Origin: Acetobacter sp.
GTDB lineage: Bacteria; Pseudomonadota; Alphaproteobacteria; Acetobacterales; Acetobacteraceae
Direction of reading: 5' to 3'
Assembly (NCBI RefSeq): GCF_022483985.1
Contig: NZ_JAKVME010000001.1
Coordinates: 1,674,001-1,738,000 of the forward strand
Length of the DNA stretch: 64,000 bases
The position numbers and the translations under genes are program-made. This document shows, in pieces, positions 1 through 8,502 of this stretch; the first letter of the stretch is position 1, and the number at the start of each line of letters is the position of its first letter. The notes below the pieces were generated by a model. That model was not told where the DNA came from, did no database searches, and saw only the letters and a list, made by a program, of their open reading frames with translations.

Positions 1-498
1 GGAGGCGCCTTCAATCAGGCCGTCATCAAGGAGATGGCGACACTCAATGAACGTCCCATCATCTTCTCGCTGTCGCTTCCAGAAACAAACGCGGAATGCA
101 CGGCGGAACAGGCCTACATCTGGTCGGAAGGACGAGCGCTGTTCGCAGGGGGCATCCAGTTCCCCAACGTCGAACTTGACGGCAAGGTTTTCTATCCGGG
201 ACAGGCGAATAATTTCTACATTTTCCCCGGTCTTGGCCTCGCGGTTTATGCAACCCACCCCGAGATCATCACCGACGAACTGATTATTGAAGCGGCGAAA
301 GCGTTAACGGATCAGGTCGACGAAATCGCGCTGGAGCGTGGACGGCTGTTCCCTCCGCAGACAGACATCATCGACGTTTCCATAACATCGGCTGTGCGTC
401 TTGCGGAGTTCATTTTTGACAAGGGAATGGCGCGCGTGGACAGACCAACCGACATACGGGCATGGATTGAGAAACAGGCCTACGACCCGCATTACTGA
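1..498 (+). CDS. maeA: NAD-dependent malic enzyme, C-terminal part (5' truncated by window edge)
   Basis: Decarboxylates malate to pyruvate with reduction of NAD in the cytoplasm. The reading frame is open from base 1, so the start lies upstream. Visible are the family segment RPIIFSLSLPETNAECTAEQ, then GRALFAG and the NAD-domain loop PGQANNFYIFPGLGLAV. The protein ends about 110 residues after that loop, at DPHY, with no phosphotransacetylase-like extension. This fits the short MaeA/SfcA type rather than the longer MaeB type. Cofactor choice (NAD against NADP) is inferred from type and cannot be checked here. Confidence 0.85.
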   Translation, partial: GGAFNQAVIKEMATLNERPIIFSLSLPETNAECTAEQAYIWSEGRALFAGGIQFPNVELDGKVFYPGQANNFYIFPGLGLAVYATHPEIITDELIIEAAKALTDQVDEIALERGRLFPPQTDIIDVSITSAVRLAEFIFDKGMARVDRPTDIRAWIEKQAYDPHY

Positions 499-579
499 AG
501 ACACTCCCGAAGCTTTTTAAAAACCTCGATTTTTTTCAGATAGTTTTTGTGAGCAGAAGCCGCCTTGCAATATAAAAGT

Positions 580-606
580 CCCCACGCCGGAATGTCTGGC
601 GTGGGG
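580..606. terminator. Bidirectional rho-independent terminator
   Basis: A perfect 9-bp stem (CCCCACGCC at 580-588 with GGCGTGGGG at 598-606) and 9-nt loop lies between two convergent genes. It is followed by GCTTT on the plus strand and by ACTTTTATA on the minus strand, so it can serve both the malic enzyme gene and the lactonase-like gene. Confidence 0.75.
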
Positions 607-643
607 GCTTTCACAGACCCGTTTCAGAAACCGCTTACCTGAA

Positions 644-1957
644 TCAGGCATGATCCAGCGTAAGGAACGCAAAGGCGCTTGGCGTCCCTATCGGCGTAAA
701 GTTCCATGTGAAATCCAGAGCGCCCGTCTCAGGATTCACACGCCACGATGTGATGGAATCACTGCGCTGATTGGCAACGAAAAGGAATTTCCCCGATGGG
801 TCAAACGCAAAGGAGCGTCCATAATTGGCGCGCTCCCAGATCTCGTCAAACAGCTCGATGGAACCGTCATCACTGACGCGAAAACATGCGATAGAATCAC
901 CAAGACGATTGGTGACATACAGAAACCGACCGTTCGGATGCAGACCAATTTCAGCGGCAAGCGTGCTGCCGCGGAATTTTGCCGTTACGGTCGATGCCGT
1001 CTGACGCACGGACATCGCCCCCGTGTCCTGATCATAATCGGCGACAACAACCCGTGAGTCCTGTTCACCCAGAATATAGATCACCTTGCCGTTGGGGCTG
1101 AAGCAGAAATGACGCGGCGCGGAGCCGGGCTCCATTGTCAGCCACGGCGTTGCCGCAGGTGTCAACACACCTTTGTCCGGTTCCAGTTTCCAGACATAAA
1201 CCCGATCCAGACCGGCATCACACCCGACAATGAAATGACCGGCCACGTCAGCCTGAATCATATGCATGTGAGAGGCGGAATGATCACTGATCGCATAATT
1301 GCCGGGAGGATTGTCTTTCGCCCGTTCAGGCATTCTGGGACCGGTATTGTGCACGAGATCCGACAGTTCTCCGAGGCTTCCATCGGGCTGGATGCGAATG
1401 ACTGCGGTGCTTCCTCCGGTATAATTGGCGATCAGCAGATAACGTCCGGACGGATGCACGCTCAGAAAGGCAGGGTCCGCACCACCCGTTGCAACCGTAT
1501 TCAGTTTTGTGATGACACCCGTCCGCTGATCAATCGCATAGGCCGTGGCTGACCCGCTCTTCTGTCCTCCGAAGTCACTGATTTCATTGACGACGTAAAG
1601 GAAGCGGCGATCCGAAGACAGAGCCAGAAAGGAAGGATTGTCCGCGGGAGTAATCTGCCCGAGCTGGGTCAGCACACCCGTCTCTTCATTCATTTCGAAA
1701 AGGGTGATGCCCTTGGCGTTCGTATCGGCGGGACCGGGCCGGGTATAGCCGCCGACATAACATAATGTGCGCGGATTTCCGCTGTTTTTGCGAGCGGCTG
1801 TTTCGGGAGAAACTTTCGGCAAGGCCGCCTTCGGTATCGGCGCGGGTGGTGGCGCTTTCGGTGTTTCTCCTAAAGCACCCTTCATCAGACCGGCCAATCC
1901 GGTCCCCAGCATGGACAGCCCGAACAGACGACGGCCAAAACCTGTTTTATTCTTCAT
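644..1957 (-). CDS. Exported lactonase-family seven-bladed beta-propeller protein
   Basis: Member of the 6-phosphogluconolactonase-like (YbhE/Pgl) propeller family. The mature part begins with LCYVGGYTRPGP and carries repeated blades of the type SFLALSSDRRFLYVVNE, HPSGRYLLIANYTGG and HPNGRFLYVTNRLGDS. The N-terminus has a twin-arginine-like signal (FGRRLFGLSMLGTG) followed by a proline-rich linker, so export by Tat is likely. Cytoplasmic Pgl would not need this, which argues for a periplasmic sugar-lactone or other lactone substrate. Actual activity is unproven: many family members are only structurally related to Pgl. Confidence 0.75.
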   Translation of the reverse strand: MKNKTGFGRRLFGLSMLGTGLAGLMKGALGETPKAPPPAPIPKAALPKVSPETAARKNSGNPRTLCYVGGYTRPGPADTNAKGITLFEMNEETGVLTQLGQITPADNPSFLALSSDRRFLYVVNEISDFGGQKSGSATAYAIDQRTGVITKLNTVATGGADPAFLSVHPSGRYLLIANYTGGSTAVIRIQPDGSLGELSDLVHNTGPRMPERAKDNPPGNYAISDHSASHMHMIQADVAGHFIVGCDAGLDRVYVWKLEPDKGVLTPAATPWLTMEPGSAPRHFCFSPNGKVIYILGEQDSRVVVADYDQDTGAMSVRQTASTVTAKFRGSTLAAEIGLHPNGRFLYVTNRLGDSIACFRVSDDGSIELFDEIWERANYGRSFAFDPSGKFLFVANQRSDSITSWRVNPETGALDFTWNFTPIGTPSAFAFLTLDHA

Positions 1958-2196
1958 GATCGTTCCAAGTTTTCATACCAAAATCCGCGTGGAATCAGGC
2001 CAAAATCCGGACAGACTGCTCTTCGGACCAATCTGCCTCTGTATATGTCGTTATGAGGACAACATCCGGATATCCTGTCAGGTTCCTTTATGCCCCCAAA
2101 GTTTGTCTGCTTCAGCCTTTCAAACCTTTTGGGAGAAACAGGTGATGCAAATGCAAGGAACAACACTTTCGCCTGCTGGAGCGGAACGGACACTTT

Positions 2197-2922
2197 TTAT
2201 CTGAGCGTATGAGTCAGAATTCTGGATAGAGGCGTGTGCGAAAGAACGACAATGATCAGCCCTCCGACAATGGCGACGCGTCCGCCGATAAACGCCATCA
2301 CATCCCGCAGGTCATGCTGTGTCGCCATCTCCATGAACGGATCGGACACGAAATGACCGCTTTCTATCCTTGTCTGGGCCAGCAGGGCACGGCGTGATGC
2401 TTCCTCGACTGGCAAAGCCGCCTTGAGAAACAATTCGCTTCTGTAAAGATCGAGCGCATCAACGCGATAGCGCCCCGGAGACAGTGCAATCGGGCCACAA
2501 CACGCTATATCCAGCAACCTCAGACGAAGTGGCGTAATCCCGAGATAGCGGGCCGCCTCTTCGCGGTTCAGCAAGGATTTGCCGGGAAACGCGTAGACTG
2601 TTGGGCCCTGTTCAGATGGCCCGGCTGATGAGGAGGCGTCGACCATCTCACAAGCCTCTGCGAAACCAGATGCTTCTGTCAACGTCATATCCGGAGGGCC
2701 AGCCATGTCACGATGGAAAACATTCTGCCGGGCAACGGAAACAGACAGACCTTTCCGTAAAATCGAAAATGGAGGGTTCAAAAAACCTCTTGGTTTTGAT
2801 AGATTCTCTTTGATTCCATCCCTCATCTTGTGATGAAGGGTAGATGATATGAAGCAGACGGTTTTTTTAAGTAATAAATGGCCGCCATTCATGCCTAAAC
2901 AGTCAGAATGAGAGGCAAACAT
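2197..2922 (-). CDS. Hypothetical protein with an HTH-like segment and C-terminal hydrophobic helix
   Basis: I do not recognise this gene. Residues about 112-165 (SLLNREEAARYLGITPLRLR, then GRYRVDALD) resemble the MerR/excisionase-type winged helix 'REEAARYLGI...Y...DLD'. The last 35 residues contain a hydrophobic stretch (AIVGGLIIVVLS) that could be a membrane anchor. The first 70 or so codons are AT-rich and have no clear ribosome site; translation might really begin at 2826, 2706 or 2688. It stands alone between a lactonase-like gene and a flippase gene. A tail-anchored DNA-binding protein is possible but speculative. Confidence 0.45.
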   Translation of the reverse strand: MFASHSDCLGMNGGHLLLKKTVCFISSTLHHKMRDGIKENLSKPRGFLNPPFSILRKGLSVSVARQNVFHRDMAGPPDMTLTEASGFAEACEMVDASSSAGPSEQGPTVYAFPGKSLLNREEAARYLGITPLRLRLLDIACCGPIALSPGRYRVDALDLYRSELFLKAALPVEEASRRALLAQTRIESGHFVSDPFMEMATQHDLRDVMAFIGGRVAIVGGLIIVVLSHTPLSRILTHTLR

Positions 2923-2986
2923 ATAGCTAGAAATGACCCAAACCTAATCTTATGAAACCTTCAAACTCCCAGAATGAGTGTATTAT

Positions 2987-4522
2987 TTATATCTTTATAC
3001 CAACCCTATTCTTTATTTTCCCCGCGAAGGACAGAAAGGCTGCCCGTTCCAAGCGATTCAGGCAGACAAACCACAGGATCGCATAGAAAACCAGCAGGGA
3101 CAGGAGCATCTCCCCCAAAGCCATCACGCTAGAAACACCAGCCATGGCCAACACCAACAGCACCGCGCCAGATAAGGTCGCCGGCAGGACGCGCAGGATT
3201 GCGGATTTCAACGGTGCATAGAACCGGACACTGACCAGAGAGCGGGCGCTATAATCGGCACAGATCCTGATCGCCCATGCACAGGCTGCTCCCGGAACGC
3301 CAAAATAAATCAGGGAAAGATACAGAAGCGGCAGATAGAAGATAATTTCACCGATGGAAAAACGTGCGTTCACATCCGGTCGGCCAATAGCGTCCAGTAG
3401 TCCAGACGCAATGGAATCGACACCGCCCAGAAAGACACCGACGCACAGGAATTTCATGATGATCGCACTGTGATCCGCGAACGAGGGATCAATCCAGAGC
3501 GACAGAAAAGTGTGGCTGAACAGGGCCGTGATCAGACAGGGTGGAAACAGCAGGGCACTGACCGCCAGCACGCTCGTACAGTAAATCTCCGATGCCCGCT
3601 CCGGCTCTCGCCGCCATGAGGAGGCCAGAGCAGGAAAAGAGGAAGCGCTGACGGACGAACTCAGCATGTTAAAGCGAGTCACGACATCAGCGGGCGTCGT
3701 GTAGAAACTGGTCGCGGCAGCCGAGACCACGCTGGCGATCATGAAACGATCGACATAGTTCAGGATAGGAAAGGCAAAATTGGAAACCGTCATCCAGCCG
3801 CCGATCCGCAGCAGTGGTTTCAGAAGATGGCCACGCAAGCGGGCCTGCCTCAATGCCGGGATCAGGCGCAGCAGGGATCGCGCATAGGCGAAGGTGAGCC
3901 ACAGCCTGCAGGCGAAGATCGCCAGCATGACACCCACAAGATTGTCCCAGACATAAAGGACAAGAACGGGCGCGATGTAATAGGCGACTGAAACCGGAAT
4001 GGTAATGAGATTGACGGTCCGGAATGAGTTATAACCGGTAAAAACACCCCAGAACGCGGCGTTAATCATCAGTAGCGGGCCGGTCGCGCAGAATATCCAC
4101 AATGACCAGAGCACTTCAGAGTGCAATTCCGGCGCGATTTTCAGTCCGTGATCAACCCACAGCCCCACCAGTACAGCGGCGATGCCTCCACCCAAGACTC
4201 CCATCAGCCCCATCATGGCGCTGCCGGTCAAGATCAGATCCGCAGTCTCGGACGTGGTCTTCCCTTCAGGACGATCGGCAATCGCGCGGGTGAGCGCGCG
4301 GCCCAGTCCCATATCGAAGATACCGAGAGTGCTGATCAGACTCAGGGCGATGGTGAAAATGCCCCAGCGCGACAGACCAAGCAGATGGATCAGTCGGGGG
4401 GTCACAAGAATAGCGACAAAAACCGGCGCAATGCGACCGATAATGTTCCAGCCGGTGCTGGTCAGAATATGGCGTGAACGGGGAGATGCGCCCGTCTCAT
4501 CAGGGGAAGACATGACGGTCAT
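2987..4522 (-). CDS. Polysaccharide/lipid-linked oligosaccharide flippase (MOP/Wzx-like)
   Basis: Integral inner-membrane protein of about 510 residues with about 12-14 hydrophobic segments and no soluble domain. The N-terminal part STGWNIIGRIAPVFVAILVT and 'LGLSRWGIFTIALSLISTLG IFDMGLGRALTR' are typical of the oligosaccharide flippase branch of the MOP superfamily. Role: probably moves lipid-linked glycan units across the membrane for surface polysaccharide. No glycosyltransferases flank it, so the substrate is unknown. The start is uncertain: ATG 4522 has AGGA five bases upstream and ATG 4513 (MSSPDETG) is an alternative; an upstream ATG at 4603 looks too early. Confidence 0.75.
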   Translation of the reverse strand: MTVMSSPDETGASPRSRHILTSTGWNIIGRIAPVFVAILVTPRLIHLLGLSRWGIFTIALSLISTLGIFDMGLGRALTRAIADRPEGKTTSETADLILTGSAMMGLMGVLGGGIAAVLVGLWVDHGLKIAPELHSEVLWSLWIFCATGPLLMINAAFWGVFTGYNSFRTVNLITIPVSVAYYIAPVLVLYVWDNLVGVMLAIFACRLWLTFAYARSLLRLIPALRQARLRGHLLKPLLRIGGWMTVSNFAFPILNYVDRFMIASVVSAAATSFYTTPADVVTRFNMLSSSVSASSFPALASSWRREPERASEIYCTSVLAVSALLFPPCLITALFSHTFLSLWIDPSFADHSAIIMKFLCVGVFLGGVDSIASGLLDAIGRPDVNARFSIGEIIFYLPLLYLSLIYFGVPGAACAWAIRICADYSARSLVSVRFYAPLKSAILRVLPATLSGAVLLVLAMAGVSSVMALGEMLLSLLVFYAILWFVCLNRLERAAFLSFAGKIKNRVGIKI

Positions 4523-4680
4523 CGTCCTGCAACTTGTCGGCTGCCCACTGGAGAGCCAACTGCCATTTTCCAGATACCGACAGGACCGTCCGCTTGTCGG
4601 CACGGAACTGAGTCAGACCCGCCCTTACGTTCCCTCCCGGAGGAAAGGTTCAGGACAGGTCTGGTTTCAGTCAGTCTGAC

Positions 4681-5103
4681 TTACGGAAGGATTTCCGTCT
4701 CGGCGAAGAAGAAGCGGATTTCGTTCGCTGCATTCTCTGCGCTGTCAGAACCGTGCACGGAGTTGGCTTCGATGCTCTCGGCGAACTGGGCGCGGATGGT
4801 CTGCGGCTCGGCCTTCTTCGGGTCCGTGGCGCCCATGACGTCACGGTTCTTCAGAACAGCGTTCTCGCCTTCGAGAACCTGAAGCACGACCGGGCCGGAG
4901 ATCATGAAGGACACCAGTTCGCCGTAGAACGGACGCTCTTTGTGCACAGCGTAGAACGCGCCTGCCTGTGCTTCGCTCAGCTGAACGCGCTTTTGGGCGA
5001 CGATACGCAGGCCGTTATCTTCGAACACGGCGTTGATCTTGCCGGTCAGGTTACGACGCGTTGCGTCTGGCTTGATGATGGAGAGGGTGCGTTCTACGGC
5101 CAT
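4681..5103 (-). CDS. ndk: Nucleoside diphosphate kinase
   Basis: Transfers the gamma-phosphate between nucleoside triphosphates and diphosphates through a phospho-histidine. The protein is 140 residues, the usual length, beginning [17 protein letters not shown]. The active-site motif NSVHGSDS holds the catalytic His117. The start at 5103 is chosen because GGGAG lies eight bases upstream and it matches the family N-terminus; the frame stays open further upstream but with non-family sequence. It is transcribed divergently from the ABC-F gene. Confidence 0.97.
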   Translation of the reverse strand: MAVERTLSIIKPDATRRNLTGKINAVFEDNGLRIVAQKRVQLSEAQAGAFYAVHKERPFYGELVSFMISGPVVLQVLEGENAVLKNRDVMGATDPKKAEPQTIRAQFAESIEANSVHGSDSAENAANEIRFFFAETEILP

Positions 5104-5275
5104 GTGTGGCTCCCGATAGTCTGTGTGTCCCGCCCGGAGACGGAACCGCTTGCTTTGCGGATCATCCCGCGGATGGATGCCCTCTAGAGCATTCTCCGCC
5201 TCTCGGGTAGGGCTTTGCTGCATTGGATGCTATGGCGAGACAAACTTTTCGCCGTTTCTGAACATTGAGAGTCCC

Positions 5276-7171
5276 GTGAGCCTGCTTGTCATCCATGATC
5301 TGACACTCCGCATTGCCGGTCGCACCCTGCTGGATCAGGCGAATCTGTCCATCGAACCGGGACGCAAGGTAGGCCTGATCGGCCGCAACGGCGCGGGTAA
5401 ATCCACTCTTCTTGCGGCCATCGCGGGCGATATCCAGCCGGATGGCGGCTCGATCCGCCTGTCTTCCCGCGCCCGCATGGGGCGGATCAAACAGGAAGCG
5501 CCTTCAGGCCCGGCCTCGCTGGTCGATACGGTGCTGGCAGGTGACACGGAGCGGGCTGCCCTGCTTCTGGAGGCGGAAACCACGACCGATCCACAACGCA
5601 TTGCCGAGGTGCATGAGCGACTGATCGCCATCAATGCCGACAGCGCTCCTGCCCGCGCGGCCGCCATCCTCTCGGGTCTTGGTTTCAATGCGGAGGCACA
5701 GGCCCGACCGGTTTCCGACTTCTCCGGTGGCTGGCGGATGCGCGTGTCGCTCGCGACCGCGCTGTTTCTTGAGCCCGATCTGCTGCTGCTCGACGAACCG
5801 ACGAACCATCTTGATCTCGAAGCGACTCTCTGGCTCGAAAGCTGGCTCACACGCTTCGGTGGCGCGGCTCTGATCGTCAGTCATGACCGTGGCCTGCTCG
5901 ACGCCTGCGTGGACGCCATCGCCCATCTTGACCGAGGCAAACTGTCGCTGACACCGGGCGGATACGAGGAATTTGTCCGTATCCGCACCGAGCAGGCGCT
6001 TCAGCAGGCTCGCGCCGCCGAAAAGGTGGCCGCACGTCGGGCGCACATGCAGTCCTTCGTAGACCGTTTCCGCGCCAAGGCGACCAAGGCGAAGCAGGCT
6101 CAGGCCCGTATCAAGGCGCTCGAAAAGCTGCCTGTGATCGACAGTGTGGTGGAAGACACGCCAACGCGTTTTGCGTTTCCCGAGCCTGAGCCCCTCCCCC
6201 CGCCAATGCTCACCATGGACCGCGTGACCATCGGCTATGACGGCAAGGCTATCCTCTCCAACCTGTCGCTCCGGCTGGATATGGAAGACCGCATCGCGCT
6301 GCTTGGCGCAAACGGCAATGGTAAATCCACCTTCGCCAAACTGGTGGCCGGACGGCTTGAACCAATGTCCGGTACCGTCAACCACAGTCCGCGCCTGAAG
6401 GTCGGTTACTTCGCCCAGCATCAGGCGGAAGAACTGGTCACGAGCGACACGCCGATCGACCACATGGCCCGCGCCCTGCCGAAGGCGCTGCCACCCGAAG
6501 TGCGTTCGCAACTCGCCCGTTTCGGTCTTGATGCAGGTAAGGCCGAGACCAAAGTGTCCGAGCTTTCCGGTGGCGAGAAGGCCCGGCTGTTACTCGCGCT
6601 GGCCACCCGTGACGCACCGCAACTGCTGATCCTGGATGAGCCAACCAACCATCTTGATCTCGACGCCAAAGACGCACTCGTGCGGGCATTATCCGAATTT
6701 GAAGGAGCCGTCCTCCTGATCAGCCATGACCCGCATCTGGTGGAGATGGTCGCGGACCGTCTCTGGCTGGTCGGTGATGGGAAGGTCACGCCGTTTGAAG
6801 GCGATATGGCTGAATATCGCACATGGCTGCTGGAACAGTCCCGCGCTGCCGCACGGAACGCCTCTGGCAGGGAGAATGACCCATCCGGCGGCAAGAAGGA
6901 GGAACGCCGTGAACGTGCCGAGGCACGCAAGGCGCTTGCCCCCCTACGCAAGAAGGTGAAAGAGGCCGAGGCCAAGGTCACAAAGCTGGCCGCAGAACGG
7001 GCGAAGGTCGAAGCGCGTCTGGCTGATCCTGCTCTCTATGAATCTTCTGCTGGTGATGATGTCACCAAACTGACGATGAAACTGGCGACACTCAAAAAAA
7101 ACGAGGAAAGAGCAGAAGAGGAATGGTTCATCGTTCAGGGCGAACTGGAAGAAGCCTCCGCTGAAGAGTGA
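5276..7171 (+). CDS. uup: ABC-F family ATPase (Uup-like)
   Basis: Soluble twin-ATPase of the ABC-F class, which acts on the ribosome or on DNA branch structures rather than in transport. It has no membrane segments. Domain 1 carries Walker A GRNGAGKST, signature FSGGWRMR and Walker B LLLLDEPTNHLD; domain 2 carries GANGNGKST, LSGGEKARLL and LLILDEPTNHLD. The linker between them is rich in Arg/Lys/Ala, and a charged C-terminal coiled coil (about residues 535-625) matches Uup more than EttA. I chose the GTG at 5276 (VSLLVIHDLTLRIAG, GAGAG just upstream), as upstream codons look non-coding. About 631 residues. Confidence 0.85.
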   Translation: MSLLVIHDLTLRIAGRTLLDQANLSIEPGRKVGLIGRNGAGKSTLLAAIAGDIQPDGGSIRLSSRARMGRIKQEAPSGPASLVDTVLAGDTERAALLLEAETTTDPQRIAEVHERLIAINADSAPARAAAILSGLGFNAEAQARPVSDFSGGWRMRVSLATALFLEPDLLLLDEPTNHLDLEATLWLESWLTRFGGAALIVSHDRGLLDACVDAIAHLDRGKLSLTPGGYEEFVRIRTEQALQQARAAEKVAARRAHMQSFVDRFRAKATKAKQAQARIKALEKLPVIDSVVEDTPTRFAFPEPEPLPPPMLTMDRVTIGYDGKAILSNLSLRLDMEDRIALLGANGNGKSTFAKLVAGRLEPMSGTVNHSPRLKVGYFAQHQAEELVTSDTPIDHMARALPKALPPEVRSQLARFGLDAGKAETKVSELSGGEKARLLLALATRDAPQLLILDEPTNHLDLDAKDALVRALSEFEGAVLLISHDPHLVEMVADRLWLVGDGKVTPFEGDMAEYRTWLLEQSRAAARNASGRENDPSGGKKEERRERAEARKALAPLRKKVKEAEAKVTKLAAERAKVEARLADPALYESSAGDDVTKLTMKLATLKKNEERAEEEWFIVQGELEEASAEE

Positions 7172-7209
7172 ACATCTCTTCTTTAGCTCTTTCCTCTCCT
7201 AAAGCCTGC

Positions 7210-7548
7210 CTAAAACAGTTCGACTTCCGAAGAGTCTTCCTGTTTGGAGGGGCTTTCGCCAGCCAGAATACTGGAAACAGCGTCAAGTTTCACAGGTCCG
7301 ACAATCGCGGCCACATCACTCGGCTGACCGGCGGCGATGACATGACCATCAAGAGAGAGGCGTCTCAAAAGGGCGGTCAGTTCAGCCGACAACTGCGTTG
7401 CCAGATCAAGATTTTGCAGTTCGGAACACACATCTGGTTCACGCTGGGCCAACCTGTCCTGCAATGCAATCAGAAGATTTTCAATGTGTTCGGAAACTTT
7501 CCCTGCACGAAAGAGAAGATCTGAAATATTCAAGGAAGTGCGATTCAT
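7210..7548 (-). CDS. cheT: CheT-like small chemotaxis protein with DxxxQ motif
   Basis: Last gene of the che operon, 112 residues, with its ATG directly after the cheD stop (TGAATG). The first 65 residues are predicted helical and hold D48-L-A-T-Q52, a DxxxQ motif of the CheZ/CheX phosphatase kind inside LQNLDLATQLSAEL. In the S. meliloti che operon the same position, after cheD, is taken by cheT, a small protein reported to carry DxxxQ. The C-terminus is EVELF, close to the EVEFF end of CheD here. Naming is by position, size and motif; overall similarity to CheT is not verified. A CheY-P phosphatase role is an inference. Confidence 0.6.
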   Translation of the reverse strand: MNRTSLNISDLLFRAGKVSEHIENLLIALQDRLAQREPDVCSELQNLDLATQLSAELTALLRRLSLDGHVIAAGQPSDVAAIVGPVKLDAVSSILAGESPSKQEDSSEVELF

Positions 7549-8094
7549 TCAGAAAAATTCCACTTCCTGCGCAGCCGAATCATGACGACGCAGAAGGTCT
7601 TTCCGTGCAGTCTCCATCTCACGATTGACGATAGTATCGTCACGAACCATAAGTTGCTGGGCTCGACCTGTCGCTGGCCAGAAACGAATTCTTCGTCCTC
7701 TATCGCCTCCCAGACTGGAACCGACACAAGAAATACCCTCACTATTCAGAAAATCTGTCGCGAATGTCGCGTTTCGTGTGCCAATATCACCGAGATTAGC
7801 ACGAATATTGGCACCGCCGAACAATTTGCAGCACAAATGACTTTTCCGGGCACCCTGTTTTACAAGACCATTGATCAGACACTCCATGGCATAGAAACCA
7901 TATGACAATCTGCTGGTGGCAGAGATTTCGCTTCCGTCGGGCAAAAGGAAATGATTCATACCACCAATCTTTGCCGCACTATCAAACATACATGCAGAGA
8001 TGCACGAACCGACAAGTGTGGTCATGATCACGTTGGGGTCGCAGGATATGTACATTTCACCCTGCGTCACCAAAATCGTGTTGGCATCACGCAT
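7549..8094 (-). CDS. cheD: Chemoreceptor glutamine deamidase CheD
   Basis: Deamidates specific glutamines on chemoreceptors to glutamates, tuning adaptation. The 181-residue protein contains TTLVGSCISACM with the catalytic cysteine, GGMNHFLLP with the catalytic histidine, and KLFGGANI, all CheD hallmarks. A C-terminal extension of about 20 residues ends QEVEFF. It lies 18 bp after cheY and immediately before the cheT-like gene, so the three genes are co-transcribed with the rest of the operon. Confidence 0.93.
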   Translation of the reverse strand: MRDANTILVTQGEMYISCDPNVIMTTLVGSCISACMFDSAAKIGGMNHFLLPDGSEISATSRLSYGFYAMECLINGLVKQGARKSHLCCKLFGGANIRANLGDIGTRNATFATDFLNSEGISCVGSSLGGDRGRRIRFWPATGRAQQLMVRDDTIVNREMETARKDLLRRHDSAAQEVEFF

Positions 8095-8112
8095 GGAGAT
8101 TTTTTTCGATTG

Positions 8113-8502
8113 TCATACAATAGTACCAAAGACGGCTTCCATCACCGCCTTCAGCTTACCAACCGTGTACGGCTTTGCGAGAAAATTATTGACGCCTGCT
8201 TTAACAGCTTCCTGCACGAGTTCCTTGCTGGCTTCACCGGTCAAAATAATAAAAGCGGTTTTCGCTGTTCGTGGATTGGCTCTCACAGCCCTCAACAGTT
8301 CCAGACCATTCATTTCTGGCATATTAAAATCTGAAATAATAAGAGTAGCGGAATTCTGAGCAAGATACTCCATAGCATCTTTCCCATTCTTCCTTTCTGA
8401 AACATTAATTATACCAAGTTGAGCCAGACTGTTTCGCAGGATAGCGCGAATGGATGTCTGATCATCGACAATGACAACATGAATTGAAGCAGCATCAGGC
8501 AT
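8113..8502 (-). CDS. cheY: CheY-type single-domain response regulator (second in operon)
   Basis: A receiver domain of 129 residues without an output domain. It has the acidic pair IVDDQ, the phosphorylation site in LIISDFNMPEMNG, the switch Thr in LTGEA and the AKPY lysine. It starts inside the cheB stop codon (TGATG, one-base overlap), showing translational coupling. In the syntenic S. meliloti operon the second CheY (CheY2) is the motor-acting regulator, so the same is likely here, with the first CheY as phosphate sink; this assignment is by position only. Confidence 0.92.
   Translation of the reverse strand: MPDAASIHVVIVDDQTSIRAILRNSLAQLGIINVSERKNGKDAMEYLAQNSATLIISDFNMPEMNGLELLRAVRANPRTAKTAFIILTGEASKELVQEAVKAGVNNFLAKPYTVGKLKAVMEAVFGTIV

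Noticed and set aside
1954..2193. 79-codon frame between the lactonase-like and HTH-like genes
   Set aside because: No motif or ribosome site; likely untranslated upstream region.
4604..4680. CAGACC/GGTCTG hairpin after ndk
   Set aside because: Long loop and no T run; too weak to call as a terminator.
5180..5200. Third repeat copy suspected from a TCTAGAGCA sequence before the ABC-F gene
   Set aside because: Only a few bases match the repeat end and the hairpin blocks are missing.
5504..6511. 335-codon minus-strand frame opposite the ABC-F gene
   Set aside because: Antisense to a well-supported ABC-F gene, with no recognisable motif.
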